A stretch of 45,742 bases of DNA from Bradyrhizobium sp. in8p8. Lineage in GTDB: Bacteria; Pseudomonadota; Alphaproteobacteria; Rhizobiales; Xanthobacteraceae. The position numbers were made by a program, and so were the translations under genes. The stretch covers positions 1 to 45,742 of the forward strand of contig NZ_AUGD01000032.1 of NCBI RefSeq assembly GCF_000426845.1. Reading direction: 5' to 3'. The notes under the pieces are model-generated. The model searched no databases. It worked only from the letters and a program-made list of their open reading frames with translations, and was not told the origin of the DNA. The stretch's first letter is position 1. Each line of letters starts with the position of its first letter. Below are positions 8,896 through 19,105 of this stretch, in pieces.

Positions 8896-10698
8896 ATGGC
8901 GCAGTTTCCAAAGAGAATCACCGACGATCCCTACGCGGCAGTGGTCCTGATCCGCCGCCTGATCACGGAACAGGGCATCGTCTATTGGCGGCGCTACCTC
9001 GTCGCCTTCGCCCTGATGGCGCTCGCCGCAGGTGCGACCGCCGGCGCGACCTATGTGCTCGGCCAGGTCATCAACCAGGCCTATGTTGACAAGAACGTCC
9101 CGGGCATCGCGATGTTCTCGGGCATCACCGTGATCCTGCTCTTCATCAAGGGCGTGGCGACCTACGGCCACATGGTGATCCTGACGAAGATTTCGAACGC
9201 CATCCTCGCCACCAACCAGCGCCAGCTCTTCGCCAAGCTGATGCGCGAGAGCGTCGGCTTCTTCTCAGAGCGGCACTCCTCCGAATTCCTGGCACGGCTG
9301 ACGGCCGGCGCCAAATCCATCACCGACGTGCTCAACATGCTGGTCAACGCCGTCGGCCGCGACCTGTTGATGCTGCTTGCCATGATCGGCGTGATGGTGT
9401 GGCAGGATCCGCTGATGTCCTTCATCGGCCTCGTCGCGGTGCCGCCGGCGATGCTGGTGCTGCGCAAGCTAGTCAAGCGCATCAAAGGCCTCGCCTTCAA
9501 CCAGTTCACCGGCACCGCCGACATCATGGAGACGATGCAGGAATCGCTGCAGGGCATCCGCACCGTCAAGGCGTTCACGCTCGAAGAGACCATGCAGAAG
9601 CGCATCGACGAGAACATCGCGGTCGTCGAACGCAATGCCAACAAGATGGCCCGCGTTGCCAACCGTTCCAACCCGCTGATGGAGATGTTAGGGGGCTTCG
9701 CGGTCGCCGGCTGCCTGATGTACGGCGGCTATGCCGTGGTCGCGCTCAATGCCACGCCCGGCGCGTTCTTCTCCTTCATGACCGCGTTCCTGATGGCGAC
9801 CGAGCCGGCCAAGCGGCTGGCCAGGCTCAACATCGACCTCAACAGCCAGCTCGTCGGTGCGCGCATGCTGCTCGAGATCATCGACAGCCCGGCGAGCGAG
9901 TATGCCGACGACGACAAGCCGGCACTGAAGCTGTCCGATGCCCGGATCGAGCTGCGCGACGTCAGCTTCTCGTATCGCGATGGCGAAACCGTGCTCAACC
10001 GCATGAGCTTCGTCGCAGAGCCCGGCAAGGTCACCGCTTTGGTCGGCCCCTCCGGCGGCGGCAAGTCTACGGTGCTGGCGCTGCTCTTGCGCTTCTACGA
10101 GGTAACGCAGGGCGACATCGTGATCGACGGCCAGTCGATCGGCGCGGTCTCGCGCAAGTCACTGCGCGCGCAGACCGCCTATGTCGGCCAGGACGTCTAT
10201 CTGTTCCGCGACACCATCCGCAACAACATCGCCTTCGGCCGACCCGGCGCGGGCGAGGACGAGATCATCGGCGCCGCGAAGGCGGCCTGCGCGCATGATT
10301 TCATCATGGGCTTCCCGCTCGGCTACGACACGCCAGTCGGCGAGCATGGCACGCAGCTGTCCGGCGGTCAGCGCCAGCGCATCGCGGTGGCGCGCGCGCT
10401 CATCAAGAACGCACCGATCATCCTCCTGGACGAAGCCACCGCCGCGCTCGATTCTGAATCCGAGCGCCAGGTGCAGGAAGCGATCGAGCATCTCTGCCAG
10501 AACCGCACCACCATCGTGATCGCGCATCGCCTGCACACCATCATGCACGCGGATGCGATTCTCGTGGTCGAGGGCGGTGAGATCGTCGAGCAGGGCCGGC
10601 ATGACGAACTGCTGCGTCGCGGTGGGCGCTATGCGTCGTTCTTCCGGCTGCAACATCACGATTCCGGTGCCCTGGCGCCGATCAGCGCAACGGCATAG
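8896..10698 (+). CDS. msbA: MsbA-type ABC transporter (fused permease-ATPase)
   Basis: This half-transporter probably works as a homodimer and flips lipid A-core or a related lipid across the inner membrane. About six membrane helices occupy roughly the first 310 residues. The nucleotide-binding domain follows, with Walker A GPSGGGKST near residue 384, signature LSGGQRQR near 488, Walker B IILLDEATAALD and the His switch IAHR. The length is 600 residues from ATG 8896; a TTG at 8869 would add nine residues with no better support. Its place inside an LPS locus supports an MsbA role, though exporters of other lipids or polysaccharides share this architecture. Confidence 0.87.
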   Translation: MAQFPKRITDDPYAAVVLIRRLITEQGIVYWRRYLVAFALMALAAGATAGATYVLGQVINQAYVDKNVPGIAMFSGITVILLFIKGVATYGHMVILTKISNAILATNQRQLFAKLMRESVGFFSERHSSEFLARLTAGAKSITDVLNMLVNAVGRDLLMLLAMIGVMVWQDPLMSFIGLVAVPPAMLVLRKLVKRIKGLAFNQFTGTADIMETMQESLQGIRTVKAFTLEETMQKRIDENIAVVERNANKMARVANRSNPLMEMLGGFAVAGCLMYGGYAVVALNATPGAFFSFMTAFLMATEPAKRLARLNIDLNSQLVGARMLLEIIDSPASEYADDDKPALKLSDARIELRDVSFSYRDGETVLNRMSFVAEPGKVTALVGPSGGGKSTVLALLLRFYEVTQGDIVIDGQSIGAVSRKSLRAQTAYVGQDVYLFRDTIRNNIAFGRPGAGEDEIIGAAKAACAHDFIMGFPLGYDTPVGEHGTQLSGGQRQRIAVARALIKNAPIILLDEATAALDSESERQVQEAIEHLCQNRTTIVIAHRLHTIMHADAILVVEGGEIVEQGRHDELLRRGGRYASFFRLQHHDSGALAPISATA

Positions 10699-10736
10699 AG
10701 TTCCTCATCAACCTCAAGAGCAGCGAGATCCGCGAT

Positions 10737-11438
10737 ATGAACGCCGCCTCCTACGTCATCCCGCTTCCGCCCCAGGCTTCGCTTCCCGTCGTTGGCGAGA
10801 GCGGCCGGTATCCGGTGCGCCGCATCTGGTGCGTCGGACGCAACTATCTCGAGCACATCCGCGAGATGGGCAATGACGAGCGCGCCCCGCCGTTCTTCTT
10901 CGCCAAGCACGCCGACATGCTGGTGCCCGACGGCGCCACCATTCCCTATCCGCCGCTGACCAAGGACCTGCATCACGAGGTCGAGTTGATCGTGGCGATG
11001 AAGAGCGGTGGGCTGAATATCCCTCCCGACAAGGCGCTGGACCACGTCTACGGCTACGCCGTCGGCATCGATCTCACCCGCCGCGATCTCCAGATCGCCT
11101 CGCGCAAGAAAGAGCGCCCCTGGGAGATCGGCAAGTCGTTCGACTATTCGGCGCCCTGCTCCGCGGTTCAGCCGGCCTCGAAGATCGGCCATCCCTCCAA
11201 GGGCAAGATCTGGCTGACCGTCAACGGCAAGGAAGCGCAAAAGGGCGACCTCACAGAGCTGATCTGGAACGTGCCGGAGATCATCTGGCAGCTCTCGCAG
11301 CAAGTGAAGCTCGCGGCCGGCGACATCATCATGACGGGCACGCCAGCGGGCGTGTCGCAGCTCCAGCCCGGCGACAAGCTCGAATGCGGGGTCGACGGCG
11401 TCGGCACGCTGAAGGTAAGCATCGGTCAGCCGGAATAG
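10737..11438 (+). CDS. Fumarylacetoacetate hydrolase (FAH) family protein
   Basis: This 233-residue protein has the FAH fold, whose members hydrolyse or decarboxylate beta-diketo acids such as fumarylpyruvate or acylpyruvates using a divalent metal. Metal-binding acidic residues are visible in LHHEVELIVAM (about residues 80-90). The conserved YGYAVGIDLTRRD core and the C-terminal GTPAGV motif are also present. The N-terminal VGRNYLEHIREMG is typical of the short bacterial branch near fumarylpyruvate hydrolase. It starts 38 bases after the flippase gene and is closed by a strong terminator, so it may be read from the galE/msbA run. The metabolic link to its LPS neighbours is unclear, and the substrate is not determined. 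Confidence 0.88.
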   Translation: MNAASYVIPLPPQASLPVVGESGRYPVRRIWCVGRNYLEHIREMGNDERAPPFFFAKHADMLVPDGATIPYPPLTKDLHHEVELIVAMKSGGLNIPPDKALDHVYGYAVGIDLTRRDLQIASRKKERPWEIGKSFDYSAPCSAVQPASKIGHPSKGKIWLTVNGKEAQKGDLTELIWNVPEIIWQLSQQVKLAAGDIIMTGTPAGVSQLQPGDKLECGVDGVGTLKVSIGQPE

Positions 11439-11458
11439 CTGCGCGGCGTCAAGCTCAG

Positions 11459-11489
11459 AAGGCCCCGGAGGTGTCCGGGGCCTTTTTTT
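11459..11489 (+). terminator. Intrinsic terminator after the FAH-family gene
   Basis: AAGGCCCCGGA and TCCGGGGCCTT pair perfectly around a GGTG loop, and the T-run extends to 11489. It lies 20 bases past the FAH-family stop. The converging lpxO-like gene ends at 11492, so the stem may also act weakly in the other direction. Confidence 0.93.
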
Positions 11490-11491
11490 GT

Positions 11492-12457
11492 TCAACGCAA
11501 CGCCGACCACACGATGAGGCCGAGGATCAGCACCGTGAGCGAGTATTTCAGCGTATAGTAGACGTTGCGATTCCACTCCTTGACTTTGCGGCTGGCGAGA
11601 TGGATCTCGTAGAGCTTGCCGAACACCTTGTTGAGCACGCCGACATTCTCACCCTCAACGTTCTGCGTCGCCGATGCCTTGACGATGTGATGGCTGACCC
11701 AGCGGTTGATGGCAGTCATGAAGCCGTATTTCATCGGGCGCTCGACGTCGCAGAACAGGATGATGCGGTTGACGTCGGTCGCGTTCTCGGCGCTGTGGAT
11801 GAAGGTCTCGTCGAACATGAAGGCCTCGCCGTCGCGCCAGACGCATTCGACGCCGTCGACGAGGATCCGGCACTTGTTCGAGTTCGGCGTAACCAGGCCG
11901 AGATGATAGCGCAGGGAGCCGGCGAAGGGATCGCGATGGGCCCCTAGCTTGCCGCCCGGGGGCAGCACCGCGAACATCGCGCCGTGCACGCTCGGGATCG
12001 CGTTGAGCAGCTCAACCGTCTTCGGGCACAGCGTGCGCGCCGAAGGCAGGAAGTCGTCGTACCATTTCAGGTAAAACCGCTTCCAGCCGCTCTTGAAGAA
12101 CGAGTAGAAGCCCCAGTCGTTGTTCTTCGCAGCGGCGCGGATGAAGCCCTCGTCGAACAGGCGTACCGCCTCGTCGCGAATGGTCTCCCAATTTTCGCTC
12201 AGCGGCTTGAGCTCCGGAAACTGCTCGACCGAGATCACCGGCTTGTTGGGCACGGCCGAGCCCGCATACATCAGCACGTTGTAGGGCGCGAGATAGGTCG
12301 AGTGGTCGCCGAGCTGGCGCGCGAAACGCAGCCGCTGCTTGCCGCGAAAGTGAACGTAGATTGTCGAGGCCGCAAGCACATACAGAACGACGAGTTGCGG
12401 TGCAAAAAGCTGTTTCAACATTCCCCAGTTCCCGAGTGACCCAGCCGGGGACGTCAT
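11492..12457 (-). CDS. lpxO: LpxO-like aspartyl/asparaginyl beta-hydroxylase (lipid A hydroxylase)
   Basis: This 321-residue Fe(II)/2-oxoglutarate dioxygenase resembles LpxO, which 2-hydroxylates a secondary acyl chain of lipid A at the inner membrane. There is a membrane segment at each end (about residues 15-35 and 300-318). The catalytic core shows LPPGGKLGAHRDPFAG, then YHLGL, then FDETFIHSAEN, giving the HxD...H iron ligands with a downstream Arg. The neighbouring core and export genes support a lipid A role. ATG 12455-12457 has a GGAG site three bases upstream. An in-frame ATG at 12421 would drop twelve residues and is a possible alternative. The exact acyl target is inference. Confidence 0.86.
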   Translation of the reverse strand: MTSPAGSLGNWGMLKQLFAPQLVVLYVLAASTIYVHFRGKQRLRFARQLGDHSTYLAPYNVLMYAGSAVPNKPVISVEQFPELKPLSENWETIRDEAVRLFDEGFIRAAAKNNDWGFYSFFKSGWKRFYLKWYDDFLPSARTLCPKTVELLNAIPSVHGAMFAVLPPGGKLGAHRDPFAGSLRYHLGLVTPNSNKCRILVDGVECVWRDGEAFMFDETFIHSAENATDVNRIILFCDVERPMKYGFMTAINRWVSHHIVKASATQNVEGENVGVLNKVFGKLYEIHLASRKVKEWNRNVYYTLKYSLTVLILGLIVWSALR

Positions 12458-12561
12458 CTACTCCAACCGCACCCGAGCGACAAGATATTCGCCACTGGGT
12501 TGTAGTCACGCCGGAGAGAGCGACGGGATGGAACTTGGGGCCGAATCGCGAGACGAGCGAA

Positions 12562-12717
12562 TCAGGCCCGCGACAGCGCCTGGAGCCCCTTGAAGGTCAG
12601 GCGCTTGGGATCGGTGACGCCCGCCAGGTAAAGCCGGCGGATGAAGGCAATGACGGCTTCGCGGTCGCAATCGGTCAGCGCGACGACGGCGTCGACTGCG
12701 ATCTTCTGGGCTTCCAT
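12562..12717 (-). CDS. Small conserved-looking protein, 51 residues, unknown function
   Basis: A short reading frame starts at ATG 12715-12717 behind a good GAGGTGAG ribosome site and ends at TGA 12562-12564. It encodes 51 residues, beginning MEAQKIAVDAVVALTDCDRE and ending GLQALSRA. The sequence is predicted to be helical with no membrane segment and no motif I recognise. Codon use is GC-rich at third positions, like its neighbours. It lies about 104 bases upstream of the lpxO-like gene on the same strand, so the two might share a transcript. No function is assigned. Confidence 0.6.
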   Translation of the reverse strand: MEAQKIAVDAVVALTDCDREAVIAFIRRLYLAGVTDPKRLTFKGLQALSRA

Positions 12718-12855
12718 TGGGCTCACCTCGGCCTTGCGAGTAACCCCGGCCGAGACAGGCTAGGACTCATCCGTTAAATCCGCGTTAACCGTCCAGGAAC
12801 CATCGCCGATTCAACCCAAGCGCAGTATACGCAAAACAACGCATTGTCGGTGCGA

Positions 12856-14316
12856 TCACGAATATCGCATCACACCGTCGTCGATCCGGCCGAAGCGCAG
12901 GGAGACAATGTCGAGCGCGTAGTTCTGATAGAGCCGCCACGGCCGCTTCGAGCCCTGCTTCGGCATCTTCGCAATCGAGCGCTGTACATAACCCGAGGTG
13001 AAGTCGAGCGATGGCTGCAGGGTGACGTTCGGGTCGTCATTGTGCGGCATGCATTGGCGGAAATTGTGCCGGTCCATGTAGTTGATGAGCCGGCAGACAT
13101 ATTCGCAGGTGAGATCGCATTTCAACGTCCATGACGCATTGGTGTAGCCGAAGGCGGAAGCCATGTTCGGCACGTCGGCATACATCATGCCCTTGTAGGT
13201 CAGCCTGCTCGCGAAATCGACGGCGCGGCCGTCGACGCTGACCTCGAGACCGCCGACCACCTGGAGCACCAGCCCGGTCGCGGTGACGATGATGTCGGCG
13301 GCAAGCTCGCGGCCATCCCTGAGCCGGATGCCGTCGCGCGTGAACGTATCGATCTCGCTGGTGACGACGGATGCGCGCTGCTCCCGGAGAGCCTTGAACA
13401 AGTCGCCGTCAGGCACCAGGCACAACCGCTGATCCCAGGGATTGTAGCGCGGCGTGAAATGGGTGGCGACGTCATAATCGGGACCAAGGGCCATCTGCAC
13501 GCCCTTGAGGATGAGGTCCTTCACCTTGGCCGGCCGGCGCCGGCTGAGCTGGAAGAAGAACATCCCCCACATCACGTTGCGCCAGCGGATCAGATGATAG
13601 GCAAGGCGCGGCGGCAGATTGCGGCGCAGCTTGTTGGCAACGGGATCCTGCGCTGGCCTCGACACCACATAGGTTGGCGAGCGCTGCAGCATGGTGACGT
13701 GCGCCGCCGTCTTGGCGAGCTCAGGCACCAGCGTCACCGCGGTCGCGCCCGAACCGATCACGACGACGCGTTTGCCCGCGTAGTCGATATCGTCGGTCCA
13801 TTTCTGCGGGTGTACGACGCGGCCGGCGAAATCCGTCACGCCCGTGAACTCCGGGGTGTAGCCCGCCTCGTATTTGTAATAGCCCGAGCACATGAACAGG
13901 AAATTGCAGGTGAACCGCACGAGCTCGGCAGCGCCTTCGCCTGAGATGCGCTCGGCTTCCACCGTCCAGCGCGCATCCGCCGTGGACCAGCAGGCACGCT
14001 TGACGCGATGGCGGAAGCGGATGTGCTTGTCGATGCCGTTCTCGACGGCGGTCTCGCGCACATAGTTCAGGATCTGCGGCCCGTCCGCAATCGCCTTCGG
14101 ATCGGTCCAGGGCTTGAAGGAATAGCCGAGCGTGAACATGTCGCTGTCCGAGCGGATGCCGGGATAGCGAAACAGGTCCCAGGTGCCGCCGATGCAGTCA
14201 CGCCCCTCCAGGATCACGAAGCTCTTGCCGGGGCACTTGGTCTGCAAATGATAGCCCGCGCCGATGCCGGACAAGCCGGCACCGACGATCAGGACGTCGA
14301 AGTGTTCTTGTTGCAT
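12856..14316 (-). CDS. Flavin-containing monooxygenase (Baeyer-Villiger/EthA type)
   Basis: This 486-residue NADPH-dependent FAD monooxygenase would insert oxygen into ketones or oxidise N/S heteroatoms. The FAD motif GAGLSGIGAGYHL is at about residues 12-24, and the characteristic DLFRYPGIRSDSDM segment lies near 46-60. The fingerprint FAGRVVHPQKW (FxGxxxHxxxW) near 160 is followed by the NADPH motif VIGSGATA. Length and order match EthA-like enzymes (about 489 residues). It starts at ATG 14314-14316 and appears monocistronic, with 138 bases before the small 12562-12717 gene and the ahcY terminator upstream. The natural substrate is unknown. Confidence 0.9.
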   Translation of the reverse strand: MQQEHFDVLIVGAGLSGIGAGYHLQTKCPGKSFVILEGRDCIGGTWDLFRYPGIRSDSDMFTLGYSFKPWTDPKAIADGPQILNYVRETAVENGIDKHIRFRHRVKRACWSTADARWTVEAERISGEGAAELVRFTCNFLFMCSGYYKYEAGYTPEFTGVTDFAGRVVHPQKWTDDIDYAGKRVVVIGSGATAVTLVPELAKTAAHVTMLQRSPTYVVSRPAQDPVANKLRRNLPPRLAYHLIRWRNVMWGMFFFQLSRRRPAKVKDLILKGVQMALGPDYDVATHFTPRYNPWDQRLCLVPDGDLFKALREQRASVVTSEIDTFTRDGIRLRDGRELAADIIVTATGLVLQVVGGLEVSVDGRAVDFASRLTYKGMMYADVPNMASAFGYTNASWTLKCDLTCEYVCRLINYMDRHNFRQCMPHNDDPNVTLQPSLDFTSGYVQRSIAKMPKQGSKRPWRLYQNYALDIVSLRFGRIDDGVMRYS

Positions 14317-14423
14317 GGTTTCCTCCGCCTGCGCGGATTGTCCGCCCGTCGCTGCTGGCCGTCAATTGGCAATCAGCCGCGCAACAACTGCAAAGCGAGT
14401 TGAATTCCAAGCGCCGAAACAAG

Positions 14424-14449
14424 AAAGCCCCGGATCGCTCCGGGGCTTT
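14424..14449 (-). terminator. Intrinsic terminator downstream of ahcY
   Basis: AAAGCCCCGGA and TCCGGGGCTTT form an eleven-pair stem with a four-base loop. Read on the minus strand, it is followed by a T-rich tract. It sits 27 bases past the ahcY stop and separates the ahcY/metK group from the monooxygenase gene. Confidence 0.88.
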
Positions 14450-14476
14450 GCGTCGATGGGCGGTCGAACCAGCAAA

Positions 14477-15898
14477 TCAGTACCGGTAGTGGTCCGACTT
14501 GTACGGGCCTTCCTGCTTGACGCCGATGTAGTCGGCCTGGTCCTTGCGCAGTTCGGTCAGCTTCACGCCGATCTTGGCGAGGTGCAGGCGCGCGACCTTC
14601 TCGTCGAGCGTCTTCGGCAGCACGTAGACCTTCTTCTCGTACTTGCCGTCTTTGTTGTTGGCGAACAGCTCGATCTGCGCCAGCGTCTGGTTGGTGAAGG
14701 ACGCCGACATGACGAAGGACGGATGACCCATGGCGTTGCCGAGATTCACGAGGCGGCCTTCCGATAGCATGATGATTCGGTGCTTGTCGGGGAATTCGAT
14801 CTCGTCGACCTGCGGTTTGATGTTGGTCCACTTCAGGTTACGGAGAGCCGCGATCTGGATCTCGTTGTCGAAGTGCCCGATGTTGCACACGATGGCGCGA
14901 TCCTTCATCGCGCGCATGTGCTCGATGGTAATGATGTCCTTGTTGCCGGTGGCGGTGACGAAGATGTCGGCGCGGGGCGCGGCGTCTTCCATGGTCACGA
15001 CCTCGTAGCCCTCCATCGCCGCCTGCAGCGCGCAGATCGGGTCGATTTCCGACACCATGACGCGGCACCCGGCCTGGCGCAGCGACGCCGCCGAGCCTTT
15101 ACCGACGTCGCCGAAACCGGCGACCATCGCAACCTTGCCCGACAGCATCACGTCGGTGCCGCGGCGGATGCCGTCGACCAGCGACTCACGGCAGCCATAG
15201 AGGTTGTCGAACTTCGACTTGGTCACGCTGTCGTTGACGTTGATGGCCGGCCACAGCAGCGTGCCTGCCTTCTGCATGTCATAGAGACGATGCACGCCCG
15301 TGGTCGTCTCTTCGGAAACGCCCTTGATGCTCTTGGCGATCCCGGCGAAGTAGCCCTTCGGCTTCTCCTTGAGCTGCTTCTTCAAAAGCGCGAAGAAGAC
15401 TTCCTCTTCCTCGGAGCCGGGCTTGTCGAGGAAGGCAGTGTCGCCGTTCTCGGCGCGCAGACCGAGATGGACGTACATGGTGGCGTCGCCGCCGTCGTCG
15501 AGGATCATGTTCGGATGACCGCCACCGTGCCAGTCGAATAGCTTTGCGGTGTAGTCCCAGTAGTCGGTCAGCGTCTCGCCCTTGACGGCGAACACGGGAA
15601 TGCCGGCGGCGGCGATCGCGGCCGCGGCGTGGTCCTGCGTCGAATAGATGTTGCAGGACACCCAGCGGATGTCGGCGCCGAGGGCTGCAAGCGTTTCGAT
15701 CAGCACAGCGGTCTGGATGGTCATGTGCAGGGAGCCGGCGATGCGCGCGCCTTTCAGGGGCTGCTTCGGGCCGTACTCCTCGCGGGTGGCCATCAGACCG
15801 GGCATCTCGGTCTCGGCGAGCGAGATCTCCTTGCGGCCGAAATCGGCCAGCGAAATGTCCTTGACGATGTAGTCGGTGAAGCCGGGCTTCGCGTTCAT
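14477..15898 (-). CDS. ahcY: Adenosylhomocysteinase (SAH hydrolase)
   Basis: AhcY splits S-adenosylhomocysteine into adenosine and homocysteine, relieving product inhibition of methyltransferases. The 473 residues are full length for the bacterial enzyme. Visible signatures are the NAD-binding GDVGKGSAASLRQAG, the substrate-binding SLHMTIQTAVLIETL near residue 56, and the C-terminal HPSFVMSASFTNQTLA. The Tyr-ending C-terminus SDHYRY is typical. It lies downstream of metK on the same strand with 122 bases between them, which contain a palindromic repeat. The methyl-cycle genes therefore cluster, but they are not tightly packed. Confidence 0.98.
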   Translation of the reverse strand: MNAKPGFTDYIVKDISLADFGRKEISLAETEMPGLMATREEYGPKQPLKGARIAGSLHMTIQTAVLIETLAALGADIRWVSCNIYSTQDHAAAAIAAAGIPVFAVKGETLTDYWDYTAKLFDWHGGGHPNMILDDGGDATMYVHLGLRAENGDTAFLDKPGSEEEEVFFALLKKQLKEKPKGYFAGIAKSIKGVSEETTTGVHRLYDMQKAGTLLWPAINVNDSVTKSKFDNLYGCRESLVDGIRRGTDVMLSGKVAMVAGFGDVGKGSAASLRQAGCRVMVSEIDPICALQAAMEGYEVVTMEDAAPRADIFVTATGNKDIITIEHMRAMKDRAIVCNIGHFDNEIQIAALRNLKWTNIKPQVDEIEFPDKHRIIMLSEGRLVNLGNAMGHPSFVMSASFTNQTLAQIELFANNKDGKYEKKVYVLPKTLDEKVARLHLAKIGVKLTELRKDQADYIGVKQEGPYKSDHYRY

Positions 15899-15921
15899 AG
15901 GGGGTTCCTGTTTGTTTGGCT

Positions 15922-16012
15922 CGTCATTCCGGGCACTCGTGAAAACGGGCGAACTCGGAGCCGAAGGATCAAGATCCCGGGGCGTGCCGATGTGGCGGCG
16001 CCCCGGAATGAT
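15922..16012. repeat. REP-like intergenic palindrome between metK and ahcY
   Basis: TCATTCCGGG at 15924-15933 is the inverted partner of CCCCGGAATGA at 16001-16011, with about 65 bases between. The same 'cattccggg/cccggaat' ends recur at 23.65 kb and related forms occur elsewhere in this window, so this is one member of a dispersed palindromic family. Confidence 0.75.
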
Positions 16013-16020
16013 GCTAGAGA

Positions 16021-17217
<1,197 letters not shown>

Positions 17218-17277
17218 CAGTAACCCCTTGTTCCGCCACTAGCCGGCGGGCGTTTGCGATGTTTACTTTGAATGATG

Positions 17278-18633
17278 TCAATCACGCCGGCGCGAGATGA
17301 CGTAGGATTCGTCGAGAAACCAGAGTCCGTTGTATTTTCGCAGCACGTCCCTGGCGGCATCCAGGGTGCGGCCGTTTTGAGTCATTTCCGTCAACCGGTC
17401 GTCCTCAATCTGAGCGACATACACCGCCGCATTCCACGCTGCAAAGGCCGTCGAGGTTCCGATTGTGCCGGTGACCTCGTTGGGCAGCGCTTCCATATCA
17501 TACCTGAAGATCGAACGGTTATCCGCGTAGGCATTAAAATTTAAGTCGCGGCCCACCGATCCAAGTTCATACTTAACTGCACGCAGTAGCTCATGACGGC
17601 TGACCGAGAAAGGATTTTCTCCAGGCCAGATCGCCTGGATCATTTCCATGCCCGGATCCTGGCCATGGGAGTGAATTCCGATCAACCGACCGCCCGGCCG
17701 AAGCGCTCGCGCCAGAGGCGCGATGATCCGCTTGGCCCGGAAATTGACGGAGGACAGAGCCCGATAGGGTTGAGATGCGATGACAAGGTCGAAATTGGCT
17801 TCGGCCTGGCCCGGCCGCGGAATGGTCGAATCCAGCAGGAACCTGTGGTCTTCGCGGTAGAGCACGAGGACGACCGGCCGCTCGTAGAGCGGCATGGCCG
17901 TCCGTGGGCTGATGGCCGCGCGCCAATTCTGCTCCAGGAACGGCCTTAACTCGGCAATCTGCTGCTCGAACTCGCCCGATGAAGCGCCGCGAAGCGGGAC
18001 TTCGTGCCACACGGTAGCGGCCGCCGCTGCAGGCGACGCCGGCGTGAGCCAGGGCGCTTCCGCATAGAACATGTTGGTAAAGACGAATACCGACGCCGGA
18101 TGCTCAAAAATGCGGTCAGGCACCTTCTCGAGCGTGAGGCGCAGGTCCTCGAGACTGAGTTCCTTCCCGGCAACGTAGAACGGCATATGCGGGAAGCGCT
18201 GGTGCGTCGCGCGCAGCACCCGCGCCAGCACCGTGCCGTCGCCGACCCCGGCGTCAAACAGGCGCAGCGCCGGAGGTCGCGGATGGATCGAGGCAAGCTC
18301 CAGGGCGACCCTGTCCGCGATCACACGCTTTTCGCTGCAGGTGTGGACGAACAGCAGGTATTTTTGGCGGTTCTCGAAGAAGCGGAAGTTTCCGCGCGGA
18401 TCACGCTTTTCCGGCGGCACCTGGAGCCCCCGCGGCGGCGGAGCGCCGCCGGCCATCGACGCCGCCATATAGGCCTGGATTCGCTCGAGCGTGTCGATGG
18501 TGATGCGCTTGCCCTCGCGCAGGCGATGCACGAGCTTCCCATCGTTTACCGCGCGCCGGCCGAACGTTGATTCCGCCATGTCCGCCTTCCGGCAGAACTC
18601 GGTGATCTGGCTCAGGATTTCGTCGTTCTTCAT
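17278..18633 (-). CDS. HTH-domain / SAM-dependent methyltransferase fusion protein
   Basis: This 451-residue protein starts MKNDEILSQITEFCRKADMA. Its first 60 residues contain 'ESTFGRRAVNDGKLVHRLREG', which resembles the small helix-turn-helix proteins encoded next to metK in other Rhizobiales. A class I methyltransferase-like Rossmann domain follows, with motif I LFDAGVGDGTVLARVL near residue 125 and a post-motif region 'DLVIASQPYRALSS'. The protein could be a SAM-responsive regulator or an enzyme; no substrate is recognisable. A GTG at 18693 would extend the N-terminus by 20 residues, but ATG 18631-18633 fits the domain edge better. It lies directly upstream of metK. The domain reading is moderately sure and the role is inferred. 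Confidence 0.78.
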   Translation of the reverse strand: MKNDEILSQITEFCRKADMAESTFGRRAVNDGKLVHRLREGKRITIDTLERIQAYMAASMAGGAPPPRGLQVPPEKRDPRGNFRFFENRQKYLLFVHTCSEKRVIADRVALELASIHPRPPALRLFDAGVGDGTVLARVLRATHQRFPHMPFYVAGKELSLEDLRLTLEKVPDRIFEHPASVFVFTNMFYAEAPWLTPASPAAAAATVWHEVPLRGASSGEFEQQIAELRPFLEQNWRAAISPRTAMPLYERPVVLVLYREDHRFLLDSTIPRPGQAEANFDLVIASQPYRALSSVNFRAKRIIAPLARALRPGGRLIGIHSHGQDPGMEMIQAIWPGENPFSVSRHELLRAVKYELGSVGRDLNFNAYADNRSIFRYDMEALPNEVTGTIGTSTAFAAWNAAVYVAQIEDDRLTEMTQNGRTLDAARDVLRKYNGLWFLDESYVISRRRD

Positions 18634-19105
18634 GCGGTGGGAATGCCGTGGGCAGAGCGATTGGGTCGCTCGGACGTAGCAAATTCTGCCCACTCTGGGA
18701 ATAGCGGATCGGGCGCCGGGTATATGCGCCGGCGAACGTCCCCTGATTCGGCACGCGAGCGCGCCGGTGAAGCGACCCGAGGGCGAAGGCGCGACGCGCG
18801 GCTGTCGAAGCTGACGCGGTGGGGCTGAGGGATCGGCCGCGAAGAACGAGCAGCCGAGCGCTCGAACTCGTCACTGCTGGGCGAGGTTCATCTGGCGGAG
18901 AAATGAGGTCGGATTGACCTTGATTGCCATGTTGTTCGCCACAACGCTGAGCTGTCGTGCCCGGCTTGACCGGGCAATCCAGTGCTCCGTGACGCCAATG
19001 ATTGACCCGAGAAGCCGCAGCGTACCGGACTCCCCGCTTTCGCGGGGAATGACGGTGAGTATGTAGTGAAGGCTCGCGGTACTCGTGCGCCGGAGCGCGT
19101 ACGCC
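18634..19105. other. Intergenic region with REP-like hairpins, no supported gene
   Basis: I see no credible gene in these 472 bases. The right half carries two hairpins: GCCCGG/CCGGGC at 18959-18975 and TCCCCGC/GCGGGGA at 19031-19048. The second is followed by 'atgac', as in other members of the palindromic family. The left half is GC-rich and probably holds the promoter of the HTH-methyltransferase gene. A 19-codon minus-strand frame (18871-18930) is too short to call. Confidence 0.6.
18959..19048. repeat. REP-like palindrome pair
   Basis: Two perfect stems, GCCCGG..CCGGGC (18959-18975) and TCCCCGC..GCGGGGA (19031-19048), flank about 55 bases. The arrangement resembles the paired-hairpin repeat at 36260-36337, though the sequences are not identical. 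Confidence 0.65.

Noticed and set aside
17218..17277. Possible SAM riboswitch in the metK leader
   Set aside because: Only a five-pair hairpin (CCGCC/GGCGG) is visible in about 60 bases. I could not find the pseudoknot or conserved core of the SAM-II or SAM/SAH classes.
18871..18930. 19-codon minus-strand peptide frame
   Set aside because: It is too short, and I see no ribosome site or relative to support it. It might be the tail of a lost gene, but nothing upstream continues it.
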